From assembly GCA_934233745.1 (NCBI GenBank), contig CAKQGN010000004.1, positions 108,681 through 172,680 on the forward strand: a DNA stretch of 64,000 nucleotides, in the 5' to 3' direction. The stretch's first letter is position 1. Every line of letters begins with the position of its first letter. Shown one piece after another: positions 17,365 through 26,944 of this stretch. A program made the position numbers and the translations under genes. This stretch comes from an uncultured Clostridia bacterium. Its GTDB lineage: Bacteria; Bacillota; Clostridia; Christensenellales; CAG-917. Below the pieces are notes generated by a model. It was not told the origin of the DNA, did not search any database, and saw nothing but the letters and a program-made list of their open reading frames with translations.

Positions 17365-17434
17365 ACTTTTTTCAAAAAAACAAAAATCGGGCAAAAACAA
17401 TGCGAAAAACGTTTTGCATACTTTTTGCATTATT

Positions 17435-18286
17435 CTACTTCTTAGACACCACAACCGCGCCCTTGTACTTTTCGCCCTCACAAATAATCTCGCCGACGGA
17501 CGGAAGAACGACATACCCGTCCTTAATGTTTTTTACGCTTATCACCGGCGTCGTTATCGTTGCCTCGACGTCGCTTTTTTCAAATGCAAAATCGCAATCG
17601 AGCATCTCGCAATCAATAAGTTTGAGGTTTTTGCAATAGCAAAGCGGTTGCGTGCCGATGATTTTGCAGTGGTCAAACGTCACTCCGTCACAGTACCAGG
17701 CAAGATACTCCCCTTTGACGACGCAGTTTTTGACGCACACGTTTTCGGCGTGCCAAAATGCGTCTTTCGTGTCGAAATTGCAATCCTCGAACACGGCGTC
17801 TTTGATGTATTGAAAGCTGTATTTACCCTTGAAATCAACGTTTTTGAAGCGAATGGATGTCGCGCGCATCATAAAATACTCGCTTTCCGCGTGCGAGTCG
17901 GTCATGTTTATTCCGTGCGTCGACCAGCCGAATTCGGGAGATACGATATCGCATGAATCGATTGTGACGTTTTTGCATTCCCGCAAGGCTTTGATGCCGT
18001 GCATTTTTACGTTTTTGATACGTATGTTTTCGCTGTACCAAAGCGCGGCTCTGCAAAGCTCGGTCATCTCGCAGTTCTCGATTGCAAGATTATGGTCGTG
18101 CCAAAACGGATAACGCAAATTAAAAAAGCAATCCTTGCACTCGACATCTCGGCACTCTTTGAACGCGCTTTCTCCGTCGGCGGGGCCGTCGATTTTCACA
18201 TTGTCGACTTTGACGTTTCTTGCCCCGTAAAATGCGCGTTCTTCATCGAATATTTTGTTTTCGACAACACAATTTTCGTAAGTCAT
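17435..18286 (-). CDS. DUF3737 family right-handed beta-helix protein
   Basis: A 283-residue cytoplasmic protein made of short repeating strands (ENCxVENKIFDEERAFY, KNVKMHGIKALRECKNV, FENCNF-type turns) as in DUF3737 family proteins, which are predicted parallel beta-helices. No signal peptide. The start MTYENCVVENKIF at 18286 has a GAGGC site 4 nt upstream; the longer frame from 18322 crosses a hairpin. It lies 58 nt downstream of the V-ATPase D gene but its biochemical role is unknown. Confidence 0.85.
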   Translation of the reverse strand: MTYENCVVENKIFDEERAFYGARNVKVDNVKIDGPADGESAFKECRDVECKDCFFNLRYPFWHDHNLAIENCEMTELCRAALWYSENIRIKNVKMHGIKALRECKNVTIDSCDIVSPEFGWSTHGINMTDSHAESEYFMMRATSIRFKNVDFKGKYSFQYIKDAVFEDCNFDTKDAFWHAENVCVKNCVVKGEYLAWYCDGVTFDHCKIIGTQPLCYCKNLKLIDCEMLDCDFAFEKSDVEATITTPVISVKNIKDGYVVLPSVGEIICEGEKYKGAVVVSKK

Positions 18287-18302
18287 ATTTGCCTCAAAAT
18301 GC

Positions 18303-18330
18303 AATCCGCCTGCACATGGCAAGCGGAATT
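18303..18330 (-). terminator. Weak hairpin between V-ATPase D and DUF3737 genes
   Basis: AATTCCGCTTGC / GCAGGCGGATT can form a stem with a 5-nt loop, followed on the minus strand by GCATTTTG. The T-run is short, so it may only reduce read-through into DUF3737. Confidence 0.4.
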
Positions 18331-18343
18331 AAAATTATAAATA

Positions 18344-18985
18344 TTATTCTTGTTCCTGTCTCTCTTGGAGCATCGACTTGACCTTCATAAGTCTTGTCGT
18401 TGCGCCTCTCTCGTTTTCGTCGAGTTTCATGACGATATACTTTATGGTTTCTTCGAGCTGAGGAATCATAACGTATTCGAGCGCATTGACTCTTCGTCTG
18501 TTCTTTTCAATCTCATCGGCGAGCATATTGCAGGTTTTTTCCACTTCGGCAAGTTTCAAAAGTTTTGGCAACAACTCCGTAAGCGAGGAAATCGAACTGT
18601 CAAGATCGCTTGTGACGCTTGCAAACGAATACGGATACAAATCCTTGCTTTCCCCTTCCGTGACCGTAAAAACCGGCACATTGACGCTCATGACGTTTTT
18701 TGAGGACGTTTCGAGCGTGACTTTTGCCGACGGCATGGCGATTGCCTCTTCGATCACCGCATCGCTGGACACCGCACGCGCGAGCATAAAGGACTTGAGC
18801 GAATCGCCCAGTTCCTCTTCCACTTCCTCTCTAAGACGCTTGTTTTCACGCACGTAAAGCATAAACTGACGTATCATTTCGTCAGATTTATCCTTTAAGA
18901 GTTTGTGTCCTCTCGTTGCGGTTTTAAGACGATTTTTGAGTCGTCTTAACTCCATTCGGGTTGGGTTTACATTGAGTTTGCTCAT
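18344..18985 (-). CDS. V-type ATP synthase subunit D (central stalk)
   Basis: A 213-residue coiled-coil rotor shaft subunit. The N-terminal NVNPTRMELRRLKNRLKTATRGHKLLKDK is the family signature, as is the C-terminal RRVNALEYVMIPQLEETIKYI. Last gene of the V-ATPase operon; it starts 2 nt after the subunit B stop. Confidence 0.96.
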   Translation of the reverse strand: MSKLNVNPTRMELRRLKNRLKTATRGHKLLKDKSDEMIRQFMLYVRENKRLREEVEEELGDSLKSFMLARAVSSDAVIEEAIAMPSAKVTLETSSKNVMSVNVPVFTVTEGESKDLYPYSFASVTSDLDSSISSLTELLPKLLKLAEVEKTCNMLADEIEKNRRRVNALEYVMIPQLEETIKYIVMKLDENERGATTRLMKVKSMLQERQEQE

Positions 18986-18987
18986 GG

Positions 18988-20373
18988 TTATTTTGCTTCC
19001 TCGTCGCTTCCGAGATATTTGTCGATATACTCGTCACGGATACGTTTAAGTTCGCTCTTAGGCAAGATTTTGAGAAGTTTCCAACCGAGGTCGAGGGTTT
19101 CTTCGATGTTACGGTTGACGTCAAAGCCTTGCGACACGTATTGTTTTTCAAATTCATCGGCGAATTTTGCATATTTCTTATCCGTTTCGGTAAGAGCGGC
19201 GTCGCCGAGAATGGAACTCAATTCCTTTGCCTCTTTTCCTTGCGCATACGCGCTGAAAAGTTGGTTCATGGTGTCGGCGTGGTCTTCCCTCGTCTTGCCT
19301 TTGCCGATACCCTTGTCTTTCAGACGCGACAGGGACGGCAATACGTCGATGGGAGGCACAACGCCTTTTTTGTAAAGTTCACGAGAGATGATGATTTGTC
19401 CCTCTGTGATGTAGCCCGTAAGGTCGGGAATGGGGTGAGTTTTGTCATCCTCCGGCATGGTGAGGATAGGAATTTGCGTGATTGAGCCTTTTTTGCCCAC
19501 GATTCTGCCCGCGCGCTCGTACATGCTTGCAAGGTCGGTGTACATATATCCGGGATAGCCGCGTCTGCCGGGGACTTCCTTTCTTGCCGCCGAAACCTCA
19601 CGGAGTGCCTCCGCATAGTTGGTGATGTCGGTGGTGATGACCAAAACGTGCATATCCTTTTCAAACGCAAGGTATTCCGCCGCCGTCAATGCCATACGAG
19701 GCGTTGAAATACGCTCGACTGCGGGGTCGTTTGCAAGATTGATGAACATAACCGCTCTTTCGATTGCGCCCGTCTTTCTGAAATCGCTGATGAAGAAGTC
19801 CGCCTCCTCAAAAGTGATACCGACTGCCGCAAATACGACTGCGAATTTTGCGTCGCTGCCCAAAACCTTGGCTTGTCTTGCGATTTGCGCCGCAAGCTCT
19901 GCGTGAGGCATACCCGACATCGAGAACACCGGGAGTTTTTGACCTCTGACAAGCGTGTTCAAGCCGTCGATTGCGCTGATACCCGTTTGAATAAACTCGT
20001 TGGGATAGTCGCGCGCAACTGGGTTGATAGGCTGACCGTTTATGTCGAGTTTCATTTCCGGGATAATCGGTGCGCCGCCGTCACGAGGTCTGCCCATACC
20101 GTCGAAAACTCTGCCGAGCATATCTTCGCTCACGCCGAGTTCTATGCCGTGGCCGAGGAATCTCGCCTTCGACGTCGCCATTTTTATGCCTTGCGACGCC
20201 TCGAACAACTGCACGAGGGCTTTGTCACGGTTGATTTCAAGCACTTTGCCGCTTCTTATCTCGCCGTTTTCCTGCCTTATCTCGACAAGTTCGTTATATT
20301 TGACGCCCTCAACGCCCTCAACGAGCATAAGCGGGCCGACAATTTCTCTTATGGTGTTGTATTCTCTTAACAT
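18988..20373 (-). CDS. V-type ATP synthase subunit B
   Basis: A 461-residue non-catalytic nucleotide-binding subunit of the V1 head (REYNTIREIVGPLMLVEGVEGVKYNELVEI; SMSGMPHAELAAQIARQAKV in place of a functional Walker A; RRGYPGYMYTDLASMYERAG). The ATG at 20373 overlaps the subunit A stop (TGATG) and has GGAGG 6 nt upstream; the GTG at 20376 is less likely. Confidence 0.96.
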   Translation of the reverse strand: MLREYNTIREIVGPLMLVEGVEGVKYNELVEIRQENGEIRSGKVLEINRDKALVQLFEASQGIKMATSKARFLGHGIELGVSEDMLGRVFDGMGRPRDGGAPIIPEMKLDINGQPINPVARDYPNEFIQTGISAIDGLNTLVRGQKLPVFSMSGMPHAELAAQIARQAKVLGSDAKFAVVFAAVGITFEEADFFISDFRKTGAIERAVMFINLANDPAVERISTPRMALTAAEYLAFEKDMHVLVITTDITNYAEALREVSAARKEVPGRRGYPGYMYTDLASMYERAGRIVGKKGSITQIPILTMPEDDKTHPIPDLTGYITEGQIIISRELYKKGVVPPIDVLPSLSRLKDKGIGKGKTREDHADTMNQLFSAYAQGKEAKELSSILGDAALTETDKKYAKFADEFEKQYVSQGFDVNRNIEETLDLGWKLLKILPKSELKRIRDEYIDKYLGSDEEAK

Positions 20374-22136
20374 CACATGCCTCCTTCATCGGTGAGAGCG
20401 CGCATTTCGCTCTTGATTTCGGCAAGAATTTCATCGAATTTGGTCATTTCGCTTTCGGGAATGTACTTCGCTCTGCCTATTTGCTCTCTTACGCCGAGTT
20501 CGAGGATATCCTCGATGTCAACGTTCTTGTCGAGTGCTTCTTTTGCAAGCTCGTCAAACGTGAGTATAAGACGAAGCATGTATTCTTGCTTGCGTAAAGA
20601 CGAGAACGTGTCAACCTCGTGGAACGCGTTTTGGTGCAAATAGTCCTCTCTTATCGACTTTGCCGTTTCCATTGTAAGACGGTTTTCGGGAGAAAGCGCG
20701 TCCATACCGACAAGACGCACGATTTCGTCGAGTTGCGCCTCCTCTTGCAAGATTCGCATACACTTTGCGCGCAATTTCATCCACTCCTCGTCCACGTTGT
20801 CGGTGTACCATTCGCCGAGACGTTCTGCGTAAAGCGAATAGCTCGTGAGCCAATCGACTGCCGGGAAGTGACGTTTGTAAGCGAGCGACGCACTAAGTCC
20901 CCAGAATACTTTGACTATACGCAAAGTCGCTTGCGATACAGGCTCTGAAAGGTCGCCGCCGGGAGGTGAAACCGCGCCGATTGCCGTAATCGAGCCGACA
21001 GTGTTTTCATCGCCCAGAACCTTGACGATACCCGCTCTTTCATAAAACTCCGCAAGACGGGAACTGAGATATGCGGGGTAGCCTTCCTCGCCGGGCATTT
21101 CTTCAAGACGTCCGCTCATCTCACGCAGAGCCTCTGCCCAACGAGAAGTCGAGTCTGCCATGATTGCAACCGAATATCCCATATCTCTGAAATACTCTGC
21201 AATGGTGATACCCGTGTAGATTGACGCTTCACGCGCCGCAACGGGCATATCCGACGTGTTTGCGATAAGAACGGTGCGCTTCATAAGCGGTTGACCGCTC
21301 TTTGGGTCTATAAGAGTCGGAAATTCGTTGAGAACGTCCGTCATTTCGTTTCCGCGCTCGCCGCAACCGACATAGACGATGATGTCGGCGTCCGCCCATT
21401 TTGCAAGTTGGTGTTGCACGACCGTCTTTCCGCTTCCGAACGGACCGGGGACTGCCGCAACGCCGCCCTTTGCAATCGGGAAAAGCGTGTCGATGACTCT
21501 TTGTCCCGTCACGAGCGGTGCTTTCGGAGAGAGTTTTTCTTTGTAAGGTCTGCCTTTTCTGACAGGCCATTTTTGAAGCATGGTGACATTTACGTCGCCC
21601 TTTTCGGTTTCGACAACGGCAATGGTTTCATCGACCGTGAAGTCGCCTTGCTTGATTTCCTTGACAACGCCTTTGACGCCGTAAGGAGTCATGATTTTAT
21701 GCACAACAAGGACGTTTTCTTGCACGACGCCCAGCACGCTGCCGCTCTCGACGCTTGTGCCGACGGTGACTTTCGGCTCGAAAGTCCACTTCTTTTCGTG
21801 GTCTACGGCGGGGAGATACACGCCTCTTTCGATACGATTGCCCGCCACTTCTTTGAGTTTTGCAAGCGGTCTTTGAATTCCGTCGTATATGCCCTCGATA
21901 AGTCCGGGAGCAAGCTCGACGGAAAGGGGCGCACCCGTCGAATACACGTTTTCGCCGGGGCCCAGTCCGCTCGTTTCTTCATAAACCTGAATGGACGCGC
22001 GGTCGCCGCGAAGTTCGATAACTTCGCCGATGAGTTTCTTTTCGCTCACGTGAACCACGTCGTACATCTTGCATTGGGACATACCCTCTGCAACAATCAA
22101 CGGTCCGGATACTTTTACGATTTTTCCAGTTTCCAT
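20373..22136 (-). CDS. V-type ATP synthase catalytic subunit A
   Basis: A 587-residue catalytic V1 subunit, standard length. Walker A GPFGSGKT is at residues 231-238, followed by VVQHQLAKWADADIIVYVGCGERGNEMTDVL with the catalytic glutamate, and the non-homologous insert of V/A-type A subunits (residues about 115-190) is present. Hydrolyses ATP to drive ion pumping, or runs in reverse. Confidence 0.97.
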   Translation of the reverse strand: METGKIVKVSGPLIVAEGMSQCKMYDVVHVSEKKLIGEVIELRGDRASIQVYEETSGLGPGENVYSTGAPLSVELAPGLIEGIYDGIQRPLAKLKEVAGNRIERGVYLPAVDHEKKWTFEPKVTVGTSVESGSVLGVVQENVLVVHKIMTPYGVKGVVKEIKQGDFTVDETIAVVETEKGDVNVTMLQKWPVRKGRPYKEKLSPKAPLVTGQRVIDTLFPIAKGGVAAVPGPFGSGKTVVQHQLAKWADADIIVYVGCGERGNEMTDVLNEFPTLIDPKSGQPLMKRTVLIANTSDMPVAAREASIYTGITIAEYFRDMGYSVAIMADSTSRWAEALREMSGRLEEMPGEEGYPAYLSSRLAEFYERAGIVKVLGDENTVGSITAIGAVSPPGGDLSEPVSQATLRIVKVFWGLSASLAYKRHFPAVDWLTSYSLYAERLGEWYTDNVDEEWMKLRAKCMRILQEEAQLDEIVRLVGMDALSPENRLTMETAKSIREDYLHQNAFHEVDTFSSLRKQEYMLRLILTFDELAKEALDKNVDIEDILELGVREQIGRAKYIPESEMTKFDEILAEIKSEMRALTDEGGM

Positions 22137-22146
22137 TTTCGTCCTC

Positions 22147-22476
22147 TTATTTGTTCTCTTTGTCGAATAAAATGTCTGCGCCTATCGCCTTTTCCACGTT
22201 GGCTTTGATGCCTGCAAGTCCCACGCCCCGATTGCCTTCCGCCGACGGAATAGGCACGATGACGGGATATGGGCGGGATTTGTAGCGATTGATGAGCGCC
22301 TCCGCTTGCACTGCGACTTTTTCCGTCACGAAAATGACGGAATATTTTCTTGCAAGCGAGTGGATTGTGTCTCTTGCCTGATACTCGTCGTCCACAGGAA
22401 AAACGTCAAGGCCGATTGCCTTGAATGCAAGCACGCTGTCTTTGTCTCCGCACACTGCGATTGCATTGTCACGCAT
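22147..22476 (-). CDS. V-type ATP synthase subunit F (E. hirae NtpG equivalent)
   Basis: A 109-residue small central-stalk subunit: AIAVCGDKDSVLAFKAIGLDVFPV and the Rossmann-like KYSVIFVTEKVA. The ATG at 22476 overlaps the subunit C stop by 8 nt and fits the family N-terminus; the frame open to 22515 would overlap further. Confidence 0.93.
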   Translation of the reverse strand: MRDNAIAVCGDKDSVLAFKAIGLDVFPVDDEYQARDTIHSLARKYSVIFVTEKVAVQAEALINRYKSRPYPVIVPIPSAEGNRGVGLAGIKANVEKAIGADILFDKENK

Positions 22477-23431
22477 AGAGTTCACGCATCCTTTCTTTGA
22501 TAATTTGCGGCGCAACGCGGTTTTTTACGCCCGCCACAATGAGTTTTGCGATTTTCAGTTCGGTTTTTCTGCTCATATAAAAGGCGACGATGGGAGCAAT
22601 CGAATACAAATCGTCCTTTTCGCTCTTCCATACTTTGAGCAACGAGTCGTCGGTTTTTGCCTCGAACACGACAAGTTTTCCGCCTTCGTCAAGTGCTTTC
22701 AGGTCTTCGAAATAAGCGGTTTCCTTAAACGGTTTCAACAGCTCTTCGCCGTGTAGTTCCCATACGCTTTGAAACGTCGTAAGCGCGATTTTGCCGCCGT
22801 TTATGAAACACTCTTCAAAAAACGATTGGTCGAGATTGAGCCGTCTTGCTCTTTCAAAGGAAGATATATTGAGGTAGTCTATTCTTTTTTCAAAATATTC
22901 CTTTGCGACTTTGCCGCTTTTTTTGCAAAGTTCGAGCTGATGAGCATATTGCGTTTTATCGACGTCTATATCGAGTTTATGCGCGCTGATTTGACCTCTG
23001 GCAAGTGCCTCTTGCGTTTTGAGAATAATCTCTTGCATTTGCTTTGGCAATGCGGCGACTTCGCCTGTTTCGATTGCGTTTTTCAAAAATCCGATCTCAA
23101 AAAGTCCGTCGGGGGCAAAAGTTTCCGCTTTCAAACCCGAAACAAACGCTTTGAGCAAGATTTTGAGGTTTGTATAGTCGCTTTCGATCAAAAACGCGTC
23201 GAGCGCACCCCCCTCGTTCATCTCTTTGAGTAGAGCGATATTCTCGTCTTCCGCGCGCTTGAAAACCACATCGAAATTTTCGCCGTCCGTCCCGAATCCC
23301 AGCTCGGCAAGAGCCCTTGACGCTTCCCTTGTATCGGACGCGTCGAGAAGCCTCTGCACTCCTTGTTGAGTGAGAAGTTTGCTTTCTCTGCTTTTTATTT
23401 GGGCGTTTTGGTACAAGAATCTGTATGACAT
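22469..23431 (-). CDS. V-type ATP synthase subunit C (rotor-membrane adaptor)
   Basis: A 320-residue all-helical subunit linking the central shaft to the K ring. It starts SYRFLYQNAQIKSRESKLL and contains the EYFEKRIDYLNISSFERARRL block typical of subunit C. The ATG at 23431 lies just after the subunit E stop (TGATATG); the longer frame from 23518 would read into subunit E. Confidence 0.9.
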   Translation of the reverse strand: MSYRFLYQNAQIKSRESKLLTQQGVQRLLDASDTREASRALAELGFGTDGENFDVVFKRAEDENIALLKEMNEGGALDAFLIESDYTNLKILLKAFVSGLKAETFAPDGLFEIGFLKNAIETGEVAALPKQMQEIILKTQEALARGQISAHKLDIDVDKTQYAHQLELCKKSGKVAKEYFEKRIDYLNISSFERARRLNLDQSFFEECFINGGKIALTTFQSVWELHGEELLKPFKETAYFEDLKALDEGGKLVVFEAKTDDSLLKVWKSEKDDLYSIAPIVAFYMSRKTELKIAKLIVAGVKNRVAPQIIKERMRELYA

Positions 23432-23432
23432 A

Positions 23433-24008
23433 TCAGCCGAAAATTTCCTTTGCCACATTTGCTTCGGTCTGCTCCTTGAGGAGCGCGACTTCGACATCGA
23501 ACGTGAAGTTTTTGTCAACTCCGTTTTCGCTCAAAACGATACCGCCGTCAAAATCGCCGAGTTTGTCCGCAAGAGTGAGGGATATTCCCTTTTCTTTTGC
23601 AAATTTTTCAAGCGATTCCTTTGTGACGATGTCTTTTTCCCTTTCGGATATAGTCACGACGTCACCGTCTTTGGCGTTTTGAAGCATAGCGAAAATAAGC
23701 GCGGAATATGCGTCTTTGTCGAGGTTTTTCAAGTTTTCCAGAACGCGCTCGTACACAACGTCCAAAACCTTTGTCTTTGCCGCAAGCGTGAGCTTTTTGG
23801 CGTCCAACTCGGCAACCGTTTTGGAGCGTGCTTCGACATCGAAAATCATTTTGTCCGTTTCCGCCTTGAAACTGTACAAATACGCTTTGCACTCTTCTGC
23901 CGCAGAGGAAATGATTTCGTCGGCTTTGGCATTCGCCTCGCCTACGATAGAATCCGCTTTAAGGTGCGCGTCTGAAATAATTTTTTCAACAATCGCTTCT
24001 TTGCTCAT
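23433..24008 (-). CDS. V-type ATP synthase subunit E (peripheral stalk)
   Basis: A 191-residue peripheral stalk subunit: an N-terminal coiled coil (EAIVEKIISDAHLKADSIVGEANAKADEII) and a C-terminal globular half with GGIVLSENGVDKNFTFDVEVALLKEQTEANVAKEIF. It pairs with the G/H-type subunit encoded first in the operon. Confidence 0.93.
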   Translation of the reverse strand: MSKEAIVEKIISDAHLKADSIVGEANAKADEIISSAAEECKAYLYSFKAETDKMIFDVEARSKTVAELDAKKLTLAAKTKVLDVVYERVLENLKNLDKDAYSALIFAMLQNAKDGDVVTISEREKDIVTKESLEKFAKEKGISLTLADKLGDFDGGIVLSENGVDKNFTFDVEVALLKEQTEANVAKEIFG

Positions 24009-24016
24009 AAAGCCTA

Positions 24017-24538
24017 TTATGCAATGAGTGCTGCGCTTGCAGTTGCTTCGAGGAGAGATTCCGTTGCGGGCATCATGACGCCGAGAAGAGAAACGAGAAG
24101 TGCAAGAACCGCGTATGTTTCAACCATAACGGTCAAGATGATTGCTTTGCCGCTTTCTTCGGGACGTTTTGCAACGAGTGCGATACCGCTGCATGCGACT
24201 TTGGATTGATAAAGCGCGCTCAAAAAGCCTACGATTGCCATAGGCAGGCATGCCACCATCAAACCCAAACCGCCTGTGACGGAAAGTCTTGCTACCGAGC
24301 CGAACAGATCAATTTTGACAAACACCAAAAACGCCACGAGCAAGCCGTAGATGCCTTGTGTGCCCGGCAAAAGTTGCAAGACCAAACATTTGGAAAACTT
24401 ATCCGGATCCTCTGAAGTGACGCCTGCCGCGGCTTTGCCCGCCGTGCCTACGCCGATTGCCGAGCCGATGCCTGCCATTGCTGCCGCAAACACCGCGCCG
24501 ATGAGGGCTATCAAAGTCCCAAGTGTGAAATTACCCAT
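24017..24538 (-). CDS. V-type ATP synthase subunit K (proteolipid, Na+ type)
   Basis: A 173-residue rotor-ring proteolipid with four transmembrane helices in two hairpins, like Enterococcus hirae NtpK. The Na+ ligands known in NtpK (Leu61, Thr64, Gln65, Gln110, Glu139) have clear counterparts: Leu57, Thr60 and Gln61 in LQLLPGTQG, Gln111 in LYQSKVACSG, and Glu140 in VETYAVLALL. The start at 24538 follows GGAGG; the longer frame to 24655 overlaps subunit I and is rejected. Confidence 0.95.
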   Translation of the reverse strand: MGNFTLGTLIALIGAVFAAAMAGIGSAIGVGTAGKAAAGVTSEDPDKFSKCLVLQLLPGTQGIYGLLVAFLVFVKIDLFGSVARLSVTGGLGLMVACLPMAIVGFLSALYQSKVACSGIALVAKRPEESGKAIILTVMVETYAVLALLVSLLGVMMPATESLLEATASAALIA

Positions 24539-24549
24539 ATAACTACCTC

Positions 24550-26574
24550 CTACTTTTCCAAGTATGTGTATTTTGTTTTTGTTCCGAAAGGTACGAACAC
24601 ATGTCCGCAACCCTCGTAGAATTTGCCGAAAAATTCGATATATTGCAATCTGCAATTATGCACGTATGCGCCGAGCGTCGAAATGCCTATGTTGAAGATG
24701 TGTCCGACAAGGAATATCGGCACGCAGAGGATATATCCTATCGCAATCAGGTTTGTCGGGAACAATCCCAAAACAACCGAACATATTTGATTGACAACAA
24801 GCGCAACGACGCTTCCCGAAAGTCCCAAACCGAACAAACGCGCGTACGAGAGAATATCCGAAAGGATGTTCACGCCGTCATAAAGTTTGCCGAATCCCGT
24901 GAGGAAAGACGTGATTTTCTTTGCGCCCTTCTTGCCTCTCGTGTTGCCCAAAACAAGCAACAACGCGCCTCCTGCCATAAGACCGATACCCGTCCATTTG
25001 AGCGCGACGATTTGTTTGAAGAACAAAAGGCAGAGCGCAAGCAGAATGATACCGGCAAAAATCATATACCACGTAAACACTTCAAAGAATGCATCGAGCG
25101 GACGTTTTTTGCGTATAAGATTGATTGCGTTGAGGAGCATACCCACCCAAATATGCACAAATCCGAGCGCAAAGGATATGCCGAGCAAAATGAGAGGGCC
25201 GTTTCCTTCGAGAGGTTGAACAAGTTGCAACTTGGCAAGGAACGTCCCCGATATGTCCAGCCCGAACCAACCGCCGAATATTGCGCCCCACACAATTGTG
25301 GATATACCGCCCATGCCTACGACAAGAAGCAGTCTGCCCTTGCCGGGAACGGGCTTTTTCACCGCATATGCGATAAAGCCGCCAAGCGCAAGCAATATTC
25401 CGTACGCCGCGTCCGCAATCATCATGCCGAAAAGCAAGAAATAGAAGAACGACATAACGGGATTCGGATCGATGTCGGAAAAATAGTTTGGCGCGCTGTA
25501 CATGTTGGTGATGTCCTGATACGGCTCGACTATTTTGCTGTTTCTCACATATGTGGGGACTATTTCGTCCTCTTTTGGCTTTTGGAATTCATAGACAATC
25601 GTATCGCCCATCTCGTCAAGGAGTTTTTGCAAATCCTCTTCGAACTCCGCGGGATACCATGCCTCCATCACAAAACTGCGTTTTGTTGTCGCAAATCCGT
25701 CAAGAGCGGCGTATTTGTCAAGCTGAACGAGATAATAATCGTAAAGCGTCTTCAAATCCGCAACATACATGTCTTTTACAAGAGCGCGCGTTGTAAGCTC
25801 AAACGTTTCTTCTTCGAGTTGAGCGAGTTTGTCTTTTAGGATTGCGATATTTTCAAGCGGAGTCAAGTCGTCGTTTACGGATGCGCGGGAAAACTCAAGA
25901 GATTGAAGCTCGTAAGAAAGTGCGTCTGCGGCATCGAGCGTTGCGACGGCAACAACGGGTTGCGTTTTGCCTTGATTCAAAAATTCAACGTAAACATGCT
26001 CGTTTTCCTCTTGATACTTTTGTAGAGCAAGCATGTTCTGAGAAGGAATACAACCCAAAAACACCACGGTTTTTTCACCGTTTTTGTAAAAAGAATAGGG
26101 TTTGCGCAACGACGAATACACTTTGTGCGTTTCTATTTCTTCCTTTATGCCGACTTTTTGAGCGGCAATTTCTTTTTGGCGCAAATCTATTTCTTCAAGA
26201 TCGGCAACATTTGCCATAAGCTCGACTTCTTTTGAGTCGATAAGGTCGAAATCGTCAAAACTCATCCTCTCGATTTTAGCAATCGGAGGGGTTTTGATAG
26301 GTGTGTAAATGTATGGATGTTCGCTTTTTTCGGTTTCCTTTGCAAACTTTTCGGCAACCTTTTTTTGATCCCTCAAATACGAAAAAGCAAACTCGATTCT
26401 GGCAATCTGCGCCTTGATGCGTTCGCCGGATGCGGAATTGTCAAGTCGCACGGTATCGTCAATATCGTGCGTTTTTGCGATTTCAACGTTTTTTGTGCGT
26501 TGGAGTGCTTTGAACAATTTGTGCCTGTCCGATTTGTGAGCGACAAGCACCAGTTTTTTCATCTCGACAATCAT
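24550..26574 (-). CDS. V-type ATP synthase subunit I (membrane stator)
   Basis: A 674-residue stator: soluble coiled-coil N-terminal half (residues 1-about 340) and a membrane half with about seven or eight helices including DPNPVMSFFYFLLFGMMIADAAYG and SYARLFGLGLSGSVVALVVNQ, where the conserved arginines of the ion path lie. The N-terminus MIVEMKKLVLVAHKSD matches the family, so the ATG at 26574 is kept although no Shine-Dalgarno is evident. Confidence 0.95.
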   Translation of the reverse strand: MIVEMKKLVLVAHKSDRHKLFKALQRTKNVEIAKTHDIDDTVRLDNSASGERIKAQIARIEFAFSYLRDQKKVAEKFAKETEKSEHPYIYTPIKTPPIAKIERMSFDDFDLIDSKEVELMANVADLEEIDLRQKEIAAQKVGIKEEIETHKVYSSLRKPYSFYKNGEKTVVFLGCIPSQNMLALQKYQEENEHVYVEFLNQGKTQPVVAVATLDAADALSYELQSLEFSRASVNDDLTPLENIAILKDKLAQLEEETFELTTRALVKDMYVADLKTLYDYYLVQLDKYAALDGFATTKRSFVMEAWYPAEFEEDLQKLLDEMGDTIVYEFQKPKEDEIVPTYVRNSKIVEPYQDITNMYSAPNYFSDIDPNPVMSFFYFLLFGMMIADAAYGILLALGGFIAYAVKKPVPGKGRLLLVVGMGGISTIVWGAIFGGWFGLDISGTFLAKLQLVQPLEGNGPLILLGISFALGFVHIWVGMLLNAINLIRKKRPLDAFFEVFTWYMIFAGIILLALCLLFFKQIVALKWTGIGLMAGGALLLVLGNTRGKKGAKKITSFLTGFGKLYDGVNILSDILSYARLFGLGLSGSVVALVVNQICSVVLGLFPTNLIAIGYILCVPIFLVGHIFNIGISTLGAYVHNCRLQYIEFFGKFYEGCGHVFVPFGTKTKYTYLEK

Positions 26575-26596
26575 AGTTCAGCGATAATGTATAGTG

Positions 26597-26941
26597 TCAT
26601 TCTTCGATTGTTTCTTGTTTGCCGCAGTATTTTGCTACAAGCGCGCCTGAAAGCTCGCTTGCCTTTTCGCTTGCGGCAAGATTGTGGTCCATTGCAAGTT
26701 CGTCTGCCGATTTTTGTCCTTTTTTGAGGATTTCGGCGCGTTTCTTTTGCGCATTTGCTTCCGCTTTGTCAAGCGCAACGCGCCTGTCGTCACGGCATTG
26801 CAAAACGGTGGCTTTTTTCTGCTTTTCGGCGTCGATTTCAGCCTCCTGCACGATTTGTTTTGCCTTCTTTTGCGCCTCTTGCACGATTTCGTCCGCCTGC
26901 GCTTCGGCTTCTCTTATCTCTTTCAAAACGTCGTCAATCAT
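26597..26941 (-). CDS. V-type ATP synthase peripheral stalk subunit (G/H, NtpF-like)
   Basis: A 114-residue almost purely coiled-coil protein (EIREAEAQADEIVQEAQKKAKQIVQEAE...), the usual form of the small peripheral stalk subunit that pairs with E. It is the first V-ATPase gene and starts 3 nt after the rpiB stop. The assignment rests on position and coiled-coil pattern. Confidence 0.88.
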   Translation of the reverse strand: MIDDVLKEIREAEAQADEIVQEAQKKAKQIVQEAEIDAEKQKKATVLQCRDDRRVALDKAEANAQKKRAEILKKGQKSADELAMDHNLAASEKASELSGALVAKYCGKQETIEE

Positions 26942-26944
26942 AAC

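Noticed and set aside
24538..24655. N-terminal extension of V-ATPase subunit K to 24655
   Set aside because: It overlaps the end of subunit I; the ATG at 24538 has GGAGG and matches the proteolipid N-terminus.
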